This document shows positions 56,766 through 64,000 of a stretch of 64,000 nt of DNA, piece after piece; position 1 is the first letter of the stretch, and every line of letters starts with the position of its first letter. The DNA is from Melittangium boletus DSM 14713 (lineage in GTDB: Bacteria > Myxococcota > Myxococcia > Myxococcales > Myxococcaceae), in NCBI RefSeq assembly GCF_002305855.1, contig NZ_CP022163.1, positions 3,844,292 to 3,908,291 on the forward strand, in the 5' to 3' direction. The notes below the pieces were generated by a model that had not been told where the DNA came from, did not search any database, and saw only the letters and a list, made by a program, of their open reading frames with translations. Position numbers and translations under genes: made by a program.

Positions 56766-58013
56766 TCAAGACGCCCCGGCTCCGGCCCACTTCCGTTTCC
56801 TCACCAGCTCGCGGGGCGTGGGCGGGCGCGGGTCGGGGGCATCCAGCGGCTCGACGATGAGGTCGAACAGCCCATGGTCGAAGGGCGTGCCGGGAGCGGG
56901 CGCCTTTGGCAGCAGTCGTTCGCGCAGCCCCCGCTTCGCCAGAGTCCGGGCCCGGTAGTGGCAATAGGGATTGTTGCCGGGCTTGCCGAAGAGCGAGTGC
57001 GCCGTGAAGCTGCACCCGGCCATGCACGTGGCCGCGAAGGGGCAGGTGCGGCAGAAGCCCCAGAGGTCCTCCACGGTGCGCGCGCGCGTGAAGGCGAGCT
57101 GGGGTGCCTGCTCCCAGATGTCGCGCAGGGGCTTGTCGCGCAGGCCTCCGCCCACGTAATGCGCCGTCTGGAGCGAGGGACATCCCTTCACGGCGCCATT
57201 GGACTCGATGCCCATCACGTACCGGCCGGCCATGCACCCGCGCCAGTGGTCTCCCGCATCGGGGCGGGGTGAGCGCAGCACGCCCTCCTCGGGGCCGAAG
57301 TAGCCCAGGTTGTTGCCGGGCATGAGGGTGATGCCGTCCTCGAGGGCGCGCGTCTTCAGGGCCGCGATGCGCGGGAGCAGGTCGAGCAGATCCCACGGCT
57401 GGAGGAGCAGGGCGGGACGATCCGCGGCCCGGCCCAGGGGGGCGGTGATCTGAAGTTGCCAGGAGCGGATGCCGAGCCCCCTCAGGTGCTCATAGAGGGG
57501 CTCGAGGTCGGCCTGGTTGAGCCGGTTGAAGTTCGTGTTGGAGGCCACGCGCACGCCGGCCGCCCCGAGGAAGCGGAGCGCCGCCGTGGCCGAGGCGAAG
57601 CTGCCCGGAGCGGCCCGCATCAGGTCATGCGTGGGCGCCAGGCCGTCGATGCTGACGGAGGCCGCGTACAGTCCGGCCTCGGCGATCCGCCGCGCGAGGG
57701 CCTCGGTGATGCCCCGGCCGCCGGTGGTCAGCCCCGGGCGGATGCCCGCCTCCTTCAAGGCGCGGATGAGGTCGAGGAAGCCGGGGTGCAGGTAGGCCTC
57801 GCCGCCGATGAGCACCACTTCCCGCGTGCGCATCTCCCGGAGTTGGCGCACCACGTCCAAGGCCTCCTCGGTGGAGAGTTCATCGGGACGGTGCGTGCCC
57901 GCGCGCGAGCCGCAGTGGGTGCAGGGCTGATCACAGCGGAGGGTCAACTCCCAGACCACGTAGGCGGGGTGGAAGTCCTGCCGGGAGACATCGAGTCGGC
58001 GCGACATGGGCAT
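56766..58013 (-). CDS. Radical SAM/SPASM maturase
   Basis: 415 residues. Radical SAM cluster motif C27-x3-C31-x2-C34 (LTLRCDQPCTHCGSRAG), GGE-like loop VVLIGGEAYLHP, and conserved SVSIDGLAPTHD. The C-terminal SPASM region has the auxiliary-cluster cysteines: GCMAGRYVMGIESNGAVKGCPS, then FCRTCPFAATCMAGCS and YCHYRA. SPASM enzymes typically modify peptides (PqqE, sactionine and mycofactocin maturases). The start is 148 bases from a divergent gene for a small Cys-rich lipoprotein, a possible substrate. Its 3' end is followed by 127 bases without a gene. Confidence 0.88.
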   Translation of the reverse strand: MPMSRRLDVSRQDFHPAYVVWELTLRCDQPCTHCGSRAGTHRPDELSTEEALDVVRQLREMRTREVVLIGGEAYLHPGFLDLIRALKEAGIRPGLTTGGRGITEALARRIAEAGLYAASVSIDGLAPTHDLMRAAPGSFASATAALRFLGAAGVRVASNTNFNRLNQADLEPLYEHLRGLGIRSWQLQITAPLGRAADRPALLLQPWDLLDLLPRIAALKTRALEDGITLMPGNNLGYFGPEEGVLRSPRPDAGDHWRGCMAGRYVMGIESNGAVKGCPSLQTAHYVGGGLRDKPLRDIWEQAPQLAFTRARTVEDLWGFCRTCPFAATCMAGCSFTAHSLFGKPGNNPYCHYRARTLAKRGLRERLLPKAPAPGTPFDHGLFDLIVEPLDAPDPRPPTPRELVRKRKWAGAGAS

Positions 58014-58161
58014 GACTTTGGACGAAGCAAGAAGCGGGCGCGAGCCCCCTGCCCGGCACGGGACAAGAAGCCCTCCTCACGTGTTGGAGCGTGGCACACT
58101 CCTCGCACGAACCCGCTCCCCCCGGCCTCCCATGAAGGAGGCCCCACAACGAGGAGTCCCA

Positions 58162-58461
58162 ATGTCCACGCTGTCCTCATGTCAGCGGTGTCATGGTTTC
58201 GTTCCCCCCGAGCTCGCCGAGTGCGTGCACTGCGGTGCGTCGATGCAGGAGCCGGCGCCACGCGGAGGAGTGATGTCGAAGGGCCTGGTGGTTCTGGCCA
58301 GTGCGGGCGTGGCGGCCATCACCCTGATGGCGTGCTACGGCATGCCCCCCTGTAACACCCCGGCTCCGGATGGCGGCTCGGATCCGTACCATTGTTATGA
58401 CCAGGAGCCGCCCGTGCCCGACAGTGGCATCCAGGCCGATGGCGGCGACGCGGGGCCCTGA
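58162..58461 (+). CDS. Small zinc-ribbon lipoprotein, possible radical SAM substrate
   Basis: 99 residues. Residues 7-24 form a zinc ribbon (CQRCHGFVPPELAECVHC, two CxxC pairs). A single hydrophobic segment (GLVVLASAGVAAITLMAC) ends in a lipobox-like site followed by CYGMPPCNTPAPDGG, and the tail holds HCYDQEPPVPDSG. The ACYGxPP motif recurs in small deltaproteobacterial lipoproteins. Because the divergent neighbour is a SPASM maturase, the Cys-Tyr-Gly region may be a modification target; this is an inference. The start was chosen at ATG 58162, the first Met ahead of the zinc ribbon; the frame is open for another 52 codons upstream. Confidence 0.6.
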   Translation: MSTLSSCQRCHGFVPPELAECVHCGASMQEPAPRGGVMSKGLVVLASAGVAAITLMACYGMPPCNTPAPDGGSDPYHCYDQEPPVPDSGIQADGGDAGP

Positions 58462-58561
58462 GCCGTCCCCATGTCCAGGGGCCTGGCGCGGCATCCAGGT
58501 CCCTCCCTCCCGTGCGCGGCTTCCGGGCCACGAGGGCGGACGATTTGCTGGGACGCGTTGC

Positions 58562-59017
58562 TCATGGGTCTCGGTGGCCCTCCGCCGGGTCGTACCAGAT
58601 GCGACGCAGGAAGCCTTCCTGGTGGAGAGGATCGAAATCCCTGTCCGTGGTCAACAACAACGCGCCGGTCACCGCGGCGGTGGCCGCGATCCAGAGGTCG
58701 TTCTTTCCCAGCACCCGTCCCCGCGCCTCGCAGAAGGCATCGAACGCGACGTAGTGGTCCAGGAGCGTGCCAGGGCGGATGTCGATGACAGCGAAACGTT
58801 CCATCACCTCATGGAGCCGGGTGACCCTGGAGACCCCCCAGCGCCGCTTCCGCGCGAAGGCCCGAGCCTCTCCCACGGAGACGACCGAACAGAGGGACCG
58901 CGTGCTCCCTCGATGCAGGGAATGCTCGTCGGCGACCTTGTCGCCCAGGGGGCTGGCCTTGAGCAGATGGAAGATGAGATTGGTGTCGAACAGGACGGGC
59001 CCTGCCGCCGGACTCAC
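58562..59017 (-). CDS. PIN-domain ribonuclease (VapC-like toxin)
   Basis: 151 residues with the PIN acidic quartet: D11 (VLFDTNLIFHLL), E50 (VVSVGEARAF), D107 (GKNDLWIAATA) and D125 (LLTTDRDFD). PIN nucleases of this type cleave RNA. The GTG start overlaps the preceding stop as GTGA. Instead of a small VapB the upstream partner is a 303-residue protein, which is unusual for a VapBC module. Confidence 0.82.
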   Translation of the reverse strand: MSPAAGPVLFDTNLIFHLLKASPLGDKVADEHSLHRGSTRSLCSVVSVGEARAFARKRRWGVSRVTRLHEVMERFAVIDIRPGTLLDHYVAFDAFCEARGRVLGKNDLWIAATAAVTGALLLTTDRDFDPLHQEGFLRRIWYDPAEGHRDP

Positions 59018-59925
59018 GACATCTCCTCGAGCGCGGCGAGGAAGTCCTCCTCCGACTCTTCATCCTCCTCTGGCCGGGAGCCCAGGAGGGCCTCGAAGCT
59101 CAACCGCGTCTCGGGATCGGCCCGAGACCACCCCTCGCCCGGAAGACTCCACAGCGGACCGGGGACGTCGGACCACAATTCGAGGTCCCGCGCACTGGCT
59201 TCGTGCATCTGCTCCGCGTGGATCCGCGCGATGGCGCCCGAAGGCCGGAACGCCACCATCCCCGACACCACCACGGACCTGCCTCGCAGGGCCAGTAGCC
59301 GCGCGGGCTCCATCTGTTCCGCGAGCCCCTTGAGCACCGCGCCCGACCTCGGCACCAGGGTAAAGACCCGATCCCCAGGCCGGGGCAAATCGAGCGTGCC
59401 CGCGATCCAGACCGCTCGCGAGGCAGGCATCTGGCGGCGCAAATGGGCCATCCGCTCCACCGCGTCGCGATCCATGCGGAGCACGCGCTCCTGGACGAAT
59501 TCGATGAGCTCCACGCCTTGCTCGAAGAGCCGGGCGAACGCGCTGAACGTCTCGAGGAGCCCCGCATCGAACGCGGTGCTGTTCGTGGCGCCGGAGAGCG
59601 CCTCCGCAAGCCCCGTCTCCAAAAGCTCCATGGCGGTCTGGTCCGGAGCGACGTCGAACGGAGGCCCTCCCGACAGGAGGTTCGCGGGGAGCACCTGACC
59701 CAACGGGCGCGACTCGACTCGGAAAATGCCTGGCTCAGCGGTGGACTCGAGGCGCGGCTCGAACGGCTCCGCGGAACGCATCCACACGGGCAACTCACCT
59801 CGCGCGGTGCTCCGTCCCTCGATGCGCAGGCGCAGTGCCCGCCGCGTGCCTTCCCCAAGGAGGTGCAGCAATGCCTCCACCAACGGCGCTGGAACGCACC
59901 CCGCCTGAACGACCGGCCCCCTCAA
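59014..59925 (-). CDS. Hypothetical partner of the PIN protein, antitoxin-like
   Basis: About 303 residues, soluble. The start is uncertain: the longest frame begins with TTG at 59925, with no in-frame ATG until residue 48. The N-terminal half is beta-rich (RRALRLRIEGRSTARGE, EPGIFRVESRPLGQVLP). The middle is helical (FDAGLLETFSAFARLFEQGVELIEFVQERVLRM), and the C-terminal part has a small barrel (RSVVVSGMVAFRPSGAIARI) and an acidic tail (EEDEESEEDFLAALEEMS), the usual place for toxin binding. Together with the PIN gene it probably forms a toxin-antitoxin pair. No DNA-binding motif is clear. Confidence 0.55.
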   Translation of the reverse strand: MRGPVVQAGCVPAPLVEALLHLLGEGTRRALRLRIEGRSTARGELPVWMRSAEPFEPRLESTAEPGIFRVESRPLGQVLPANLLSGGPPFDVAPDQTAMELLETGLAEALSGATNSTAFDAGLLETFSAFARLFEQGVELIEFVQERVLRMDRDAVERMAHLRRQMPASRAVWIAGTLDLPRPGDRVFTLVPRSGAVLKGLAEQMEPARLLALRGRSVVVSGMVAFRPSGAIARIHAEQMHEASARDLELWSDVPGPLWSLPGEGWSRADPETRLSFEALLGSRPEEDEESEEDFLAALEEMS

Positions 59926-60102
59926 CCTGAGTTCATGTCGTGGATCCGTGACGCCCTCCTCGGCCGCCGTCCCCCTTCCTCAAGGGTTGTGGCGCCACGC
60001 CGCCAGGGAGCAAATCCAGGGCCACGCTCTCGCTCGGCCGCTCGCCACCTCCGCCCCCGCTGGAGGGCCCAGGGAGAGCGTCCCCTCACCGCGAGGCGTC
60101 CC

Positions 60103-60282
60103 TCACGGAGACTTCGTGTCCTCCCGCTTGAAGAACTCGGCCACGGACTTCGCGAGGAAGTCGGATCCGCGAGCGGTCATTCCGGGCGACCCCCACATCG
60201 AGCCCCATCTCCGCGCCGAGGGCTTGCGCGCGAGCTTCTTCGGATCGACGGGGCGGGACACGGGCTCCGCCTTGCCATTCAT
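60103..60282 (-). CDS. Small basic protein
   Basis: 59 residues from ATG 60282. Lys/Arg-rich (VDPKKLARKPSARRWGSMW) with a C-terminal amphipathic segment (SDFLAKSVAEFFKRED). It is divergent from DUF3175 (53 bases between starts). No family is recognised; support is the coherent basic/amphipathic pattern compared with the arginine-proline-rich products of the other frames. Confidence 0.4.
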   Translation of the reverse strand: MNGKAEPVSRPVDPKKLARKPSARRWGSMWGSPGMTARGSDFLAKSVAEFFKREDTKSP

Positions 60283-60335
60283 CGCGGCGGCCCCCACCTG
60301 TAGTTCCCAGGCTCAGCCCCAGGCGGAGGAGTCCC

Positions 60336-60677
60336 ATGGCCAGCCGCACCTCCTCGAAGACACACTCCCATTCCCCGAAACGCGCTCCCGGAAGAACCCA
60401 GCACCGTTGGTCCGGTCACGTGACGGAGACGAGCGATGCGCTCGACCTTGAGAAGGAGGTCTTCAAACAGTCCAGCGCTCGGGGAATCGCCTTGTCGCTC
60501 AAGCGCTCGGCGGAGCGGAGCCACCGGCGGAAGGTGGAGCCCTTCCGCTCGGCCATGTCGATGTTGAACTTCTACATCAACCGGGCGGGCAGGAATCTGA
60601 GCCCCGAGCGCAAGCGCGTCCTGGCCCAGGCCAAGGACGAGTTGCGGAAGCTCTTCCACCGCGAAGCGCCACACTGA
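60336..60677 (+). CDS. DUF3175 family protein
   Basis: 113 residues. Residues 25-110 match DUF3175: WSGHVTETSDALDLEKEVFK, ALSLKRSAERSHRRKVEPFRSAMSMLNFYINRAGRNLS and a final KRVLAQAKDELRKLF. The family is small, basic and of unknown function, often found next to stress genes in soil bacteria. The first 24 residues (Ser/Lys/His-rich) are extra. It converges on the alpha/beta hydrolase gene with a 16-base gap. Confidence 0.75.
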   Translation: MASRTSSKTHSHSPKRAPGRTQHRWSGHVTETSDALDLEKEVFKQSSARGIALSLKRSAERSHRRKVEPFRSAMSMLNFYINRAGRNLSPERKRVLAQAKDELRKLFHREAPH

Positions 60678-60693
60678 GGCCGTCCCGCCAGGC

Positions 60694-61395
60694 TCACGGG
60701 TTCTGCCCGGTCGCTTCCGCCCCCCGCCGCGCCCCCACCGGGAGATGACGCACGAACCAGCGTCCCGCCAGCTTCGCGACCTGCTCCAGCGTGCCGGGCT
60801 CCTCGAAGAGGTGCGTCGCGCCCGGGACGATCTCCAGCCGCTTCTCCGTCTGGAGCAGGCGGTAGGCATCCCGATTCATCTCGACGACGGGGAAGTCATC
60901 GCCGCCCACGATGAGGAGCGTGGGCGCCAGGACGAGGAAAAGCGCTTCTCCCGCCAGATCGGGCCGCCCCCCTCTCGAGACGACGGCGCGAATCCGGTCC
61001 GGCACGCGCGTGGCCGCGACGAGCGCCGCGGCCGCCCCGGTACTCGAGCCGAAATAGCCGATGGAGAGTGCCTGGGTCCGCTCATCCCTCACGAGCCAGT
61101 CGGTCGCGCCCACGAGCCGCTGGGCCAGCAGGCCGATGTCGAAGCGCAGATGGCGCGTCCAGCGCTCCGCTTCTTCCTCGTCCGCCGTCAGCAGGTCGAT
61201 GAGCAGCGTGCCCAGTCCCATCGAGACGAGGGAGTGGGCGACGAAGCGGTTGCGCGAGCTGAAGCGGCTGCTGCCACTGCCGTGGGCGAAGAGCACCACC
61301 CCCAGGGCCTCTTCGGGCAGGGTCAGGTCTCCCTCCAGCACCAGCCCCTCCCCCACCGGCACGCGCACCGGATGCTCTTCCACTCGCCTGTTCAT
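60694..61395 (-). CDS. Alpha/beta hydrolase, dienelactone-hydrolase-like
   Basis: 233 residues, alpha/beta hydrolase fold. Nucleophile elbow G-S-S118-T-G (IGYFGSSTGAAAALVAA), acid D166/D167 in LIVGGDDFPV, and base H195 in PGATHLFEEPG; the oxyanion loop is FAHGSGSSR. Proteins of this type are commonly found in operon with a phosphoribosyltransferase, as here (16 bases after the PRTase gene at 61412). The physiological ester or lactone is unknown. Confidence 0.82.
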   Translation of the reverse strand: MNRRVEEHPVRVPVGEGLVLEGDLTLPEEALGVVLFAHGSGSSRFSSRNRFVAHSLVSMGLGTLLIDLLTADEEEAERWTRHLRFDIGLLAQRLVGATDWLVRDERTQALSIGYFGSSTGAAAALVAATRVPDRIRAVVSRGGRPDLAGEALFLVLAPTLLIVGGDDFPVVEMNRDAYRLLQTEKRLEIVPGATHLFEEPGTLEQVAKLAGRWFVRHLPVGARRGAEATGQNP

Positions 61396-61411
61396 CGCGG
61401 ATGTCCTCCTG

Positions 61412-62089
61412 TCACATGCCCCCAGGCACCTGGGATTCCTCGGCCCGCTCCCGCGCGGCCTGCTCGAGGAGCGCGAGCACCTCTTCGTCCGTCGTTTGCG
61501 CGAAGTCCTCGTACCAGAGCCCCACCGCCATGAAGGGCTCCGGCGTGTCGACACAGACGATGTCGTCCACCTGCCGCGCGAGCGCCTCGCAGGTGGAAGG
61601 CGCCGCGGTGGGCACTCCCACCACGAGCCGGGAAGGCTTCTGGGACTTGAGTGCCGCGACGGCCGCGCGCATCGAGGAGCCCGTCGCGATGCCGTCGTCC
61701 ACGAGAATGACGGTCTGGCCCTCGATGCGGGGAGGCGGCCCGCCGCGGCGGTACAGCCGCTCACGCCGCAACAGCTCACGCGCTTCTCTCCGGGCGGCCT
61801 CGTCGAGCACCGCGTCCGTCAAGCCCAGGCCGTCGACCACCTCGGGGTCCACGACGCGGACGCCGCCGCTGGCGAGCGCCCCCATCGCCAACTCCTCGTG
61901 GCCCGGGACTCCGAGCTTGCGGACCAGGAAGACATCCAGGCGAGCGCCCAGGTGCCGGGCGACCTCGAAGCCGACGGGAACTCCGCCCCGTGGCAAGGCG
62001 AGCACGATGACGTCCGTGCGTCCGGCATAGGCCTCCAAGGCGGACGCGAGCACCCTTCCCCCGTGGTGGCGATCTCGATAGCGGCGCAT
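61412..62089 (-). CDS. Phosphoribosyltransferase, paralogue of the 39232 gene
   Basis: 225 residues. PRPP loop VILVDDGIATGS (127-138), first loop VLALPRGGVPVGFEVA, C-terminus TPEPFMAVGLWYEDF. Nearly the whole length aligns with the protein at 39232 (shared VRKLG, GGVRV, TPEPF, WY.DF), with several conservative changes, so the two are recent paralogues. It is the upstream gene of a pair with the alpha/beta hydrolase. The promoter region (62090-62225) lies downstream of the defensin-like gene. Confidence 0.85.
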   Translation of the reverse strand: MRRYRDRHHGGRVLASALEAYAGRTDVIVLALPRGGVPVGFEVARHLGARLDVFLVRKLGVPGHEELAMGALASGGVRVVDPEVVDGLGLTDAVLDEAARREARELLRRERLYRRGGPPPRIEGQTVILVDDGIATGSSMRAAVAALKSQKPSRLVVGVPTAAPSTCEALARQVDDIVCVDTPEPFMAVGLWYEDFAQTTDEEVLALLEQAARERAEESQVPGGM

Positions 62090-62225
62090 GAGGGAAAACT
62101 AGGACCGCGCTCCCTCGATGAGAGGAACCAGGCAGCGCGACGTCGGCCGCATCGGGCGGAGAGGCGCGAGGGACGCCCAGCACACGCCTGGCCTCGAGAC
62201 AGGAGGAGGAGGGGGAACGGCGGCG

Positions 62226-62519
62226 CTACTTCACCGAGTCCGAGTCCCGGCACACGCACTCGCCACGGCCGAAGCCCGAGCAACCTCCCGACGTGTGGCC
62301 CTCCCTCTGGCAATACGCCCGGCACTCACCGCCCTGCCTCGGACAGCCGTGACCCCGTCCCCCCATCGTCGTCACGTCGTCCCCCGTCGGCGCGGCCTCC
62401 GCTTGCGACATCCGCACCTGCGACAGCTTCGGCGCATGCGCCTCCTCCGCTCCGCCGCAGACCGACAGGATGAACACCATGGGGGCGAGGGCCAGGGCCC
62501 TCCACTGCGTCTTCTTCAT
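62226..62519 (-). CDS. Defensin-like secreted peptide precursor (CS-alpha-beta motif)
   Basis: 97 residues. A Sec signal (residues 1-28, MKKTQWRALALAPMVFILSV then AEEAHA) is followed by an acidic/neutral propeptide to about residue 55. The C-terminal core has six cysteines at 59, 66, 70, 80, 88 and 90, spaced C-x6-C-x3-C-x9-C-x7-C-x1-C. This is the cysteine-stabilised alpha/beta signature of invertebrate and fungal defensins, complete with the GGC..G.G.CVCR ending of insect defensins. A bacterial example, AdDLP of Anaeromyxobacter, has been described, and a myxobacterial origin of the family was proposed. A strong AAGGAG site precedes the ATG. The mature peptide would be about 38 residues and basic in the core. 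Monocistronic. Confidence 0.75.
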   Translation of the reverse strand: MKKTQWRALALAPMVFILSVCGGAEEAHAPKLSQVRMSQAEAAPTGDDVTTMGGRGHGCPRQGGECRAYCQREGHTSGGCSGFGRGECVCRDSDSVK

Positions 62520-62799
62520 GAGCAGGCTCCTTCCCCATACGGGCAGTGGGGTCCCGGAAGGCTGGGGATGTCCGCCGCACCGGCCAAGCCGGACAAGCGC
62601 GCCGGGCCCCCGTGCGCCTCGCGACGTGCAATCCCGGCACGTGGGGCAGGCGTCCACCACCTCACACGAGGCCCTCATCCTGGGCGCGCATTCCCATCCA
62701 TTTCTATTCAGGCTTCCTTGTGGATGGGCATGGAACCCCTTATTTTCCCAGGAGATTTTCTCCAGCTCCCTCCTCGATTCGACGGTTTTTCCATTCACC
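62520..62799. other. Divergent intergenic region between the defensin-like gene and yjjJ
   Basis: 280 bases without a gene. It holds an inverted repeat at 62693-62728 and a clear AT-rich patch (62701-62790) in a GC-rich background, typical of promoter DNA for the HipA gene. No definite hexamer pair was chosen. Confidence 0.45.
62693..62728. promoter_or_regulatory. Inverted repeat in the defensin-like/yjjJ divergent region
   Basis: CCCATCCA (62693-62700) and TGGATGGG (62721-62728) are perfect reverse complements separated by 20 bases, about two helical turns between half-site centres, 72 bases upstream of yjjJ. It could be an operator bound by the HTH domain of that HipA protein. Confidence 0.4.
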
Positions 62800-64000
62800 A
62801 TGTCCACCGAACGGCTGCTCGCGTTGCTCGCGAGCCGGGGTCAGGCGCAGGCCCAGGAGTTGGCGGAGGCCCTGGGGGTGTCACAGCCCACGGTCTCGCG
62901 CCTCATCCAGGCGGCGGGCGATCGCATCTGCCGGATGGGGCGGACGCGCGCGACCCGCTACGCCCGCACGCGGGCCCTTCCCGGACTCGGGACGTCCCTT
63001 CCCGTCCACCGCATCGACGAAGCGGGGACGTGCACCCTCGCCGGGCACCTCCACCTGCTCTCCGCGGGGAGGCACTGGTACAGCGAGACCGACTCCTTGT
63101 TCGAGGGACTTCCCCCCTTCGCCTCGGACATGCGGCCGCAGGGGTATGTCGGCCGGATGTTCAGCGCGAAGTACCCGGAGCTGGCCCTGCCCGCGCGCAT
63201 CACGCACTGGAACGATGATGACTGCCTCATCGCCCTCGCGCGACGAGGCGAGGACTGCGTGGGCCATCTCATCCTGGGGGAAGAATCCCTCGACCGCTGG
63301 TTCCGCCGGGACACCGTGTCCGTGCACCCCTCGGACTACCCCGCGTGGGCGCTCCGCTCGGACACGGAGCAGGTGGGCTCGTCCGCGGGCGGTGAGCACC
63401 CCAAGTTCCTGACGTACTCCGAGGGGCGTCACGTCCTGGTCAAGTTCGCGAGCCACGACGCGGGCGAGGTGGCCCGCCGCTGGAGGGATCTGCTCGTGTG
63501 CGAGAGCCTCGCGCTCGACGTCATCCGGCGGGCTGGCCTCGACGCCGCCTCGGCCCGCTGGTTCGACGAGGGGAACTACCGCTTCCTGGAGGTCGAGCGC
63601 TTCGACCGCGTGGGCGCCCGAGGACGGCGCGGCATGCTGTCCCTGGATGCCCTGGACAACGAATACATCGGGGCGGCGGGCCGTGGCGCCCACTGGACGA
63701 GCCTCGCGCCCCGGCTCCTGGAGCGGCGCTTCATCCAGGCCGAGGATGCCCGGCGCCTGCGCTGGCTCGACGTCTTCGGTCAGCTCATCGCCAACTCGGA
63801 TCGCCATTTCGGCAACGTGAGCTTCCTCGAGACAGGGCCCCAGCGATTCCGGCTCGCGCCCGCCTACGACATGCTCCCGATGACGTTCGCGCCCTCCGTC
63901 ACGACGGTCGTGGAGCGACCCTTCGAGCCCTCGCCACCCACCGCGGCAACCCTCGACGTCTGGGCCGATGCCGCCCTCCACGCGAGCACGTTCTGGACGC
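62800..64000 (+). CDS. yjjJ: HipA-family kinase YjjJ/HipH-like with N-terminal HTH (cut by window edge)
   Basis: 400 codons are visible and the frame runs off the right edge. Residues 5-45 form a winged-helix/HTH (LAEALGVSQPTVSRLIQAAG). The kinase domain follows: glycine-rich loop GSSAGGEHPKF (193-203), Lys in HVLVKF, catalytic NSDRHFGN (332-339) and metal-binding AYDMLPM (355-361). The HTH fusion and PGLGTSLPVHRI linker match E. coli YjjJ (HipH), a stand-alone HipA toxin without a HipB partner. HipA kinases phosphorylate tRNA synthetases or related targets to induce dormancy; for YjjJ the target is not settled. No hipB-like gene precedes it, and ATG 62800 starts the HTH. Confidence 0.82.
   Translation, partial: MSTERLLALLASRGQAQAQELAEALGVSQPTVSRLIQAAGDRICRMGRTRATRYARTRALPGLGTSLPVHRIDEAGTCTLAGHLHLLSAGRHWYSETDSLFEGLPPFASDMRPQGYVGRMFSAKYPELALPARITHWNDDDCLIALARRGEDCVGHLILGEESLDRWFRRDTVSVHPSDYPAWALRSDTEQVGSSAGGEHPKFLTYSEGRHVLVKFASHDAGEVARRWRDLLVCESLALDVIRRAGLDAASARWFDEGNYRFLEVERFDRVGARGRRGMLSLDALDNEYIGAAGRGAHWTSLAPRLLERRFIQAEDARRLRWLDVFGQLIANSDRHFGNVSFLETGPQRFRLAPAYDMLPMTFAPSVTTVVERPFEPSPPTAATLDVWADAALHASTFWT

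Overview
The window is a GC-rich chromosomal segment that looks myxobacterial, most likely Cystobacterineae (Archangium/Cystobacter-like). The clues are a DUF2378/TIGR02265 paralogue, a SitA-type (DUF2380) exchangeable lipoprotein toxin, many small orphan lipoproteins, and an alternative complex III operon joined to a caa3-type cytochrome oxidase. No rRNA, tRNA, CRISPR array or recognisable transposase was seen.

Layout. 1-10225: an edge-truncated hypothetical gene, an MFS exporter, a Bor-like lipoprotein, an orphan mrpA-mrpB antiporter pair led by an XRE regulator with a clear promoter/operator, an MCP, and two aldo/keto reductases. 10379-13578: a lower-GC two-gene cassette (TPR protein with a degenerate P-loop, plus a ComEC-like metallo-beta-lactamase-fold protein) flanked by short direct repeats. 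13595-25253: a spore-photolyase-like radical SAM protein, lipoproteins, a DUF2378 protein, a TMTC-like GT-C/TPR membrane protein, a third aldo/keto reductase, a pgmB/GH65 phosphorylase pair and a PAS/GAF histidine kinase. 25505-27516: a SitA-type toxin/immunity pair. 27598-38999: one long minus-strand respiratory operon (actABCDEF, a small membrane protein, cox II-I-III-IV). 39232-39927: a phosphoribosyltransferase. 39991-43204: a second low-GC island, a tightly overlapping HEPN / ParA-like (KGGVGR variant) / P-loop ATPase operon. 43248-46053: a 5'-truncated, frameshifted toxin gene with its immunity-type genes. 46112-55679: a TPP enzyme, a GH15 gene broken by a deletion/frameshift, an enolase-superfamily/FAD-FeS oxidoreductase pair and a GT-C-like membrane protein. 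55794-58461: a secreted nuclease-type toxin/immunity pair and a radical SAM/SPASM enzyme divergent from a small Cys-rich lipoprotein. 58562-64000: a PIN-domain pair, DUF3175, an alpha/beta hydrolase with a second phosphoribosyltransferase, a defensin-like secreted peptide and a solitary HipA/YjjJ kinase.

How it works together. The respiratory operon encodes a quinol-to-oxygen electron path (ACIII quinol oxidation, cytochrome c transfer, proton-pumping oxidase). Much of the rest is conflict and competition: two candidate defence islands, three toxin/immunity loci in different states of decay, a PIN pair, a HipA kinase and a cysteine-stabilised alpha-beta (CS-alpha-beta) antimicrobial-type peptide. 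The strongest candidates for under-described biology are the defensin-like peptide at 62226-62519, the HEPN/ParA/ATPase operon and the TPR/MBL cassette.
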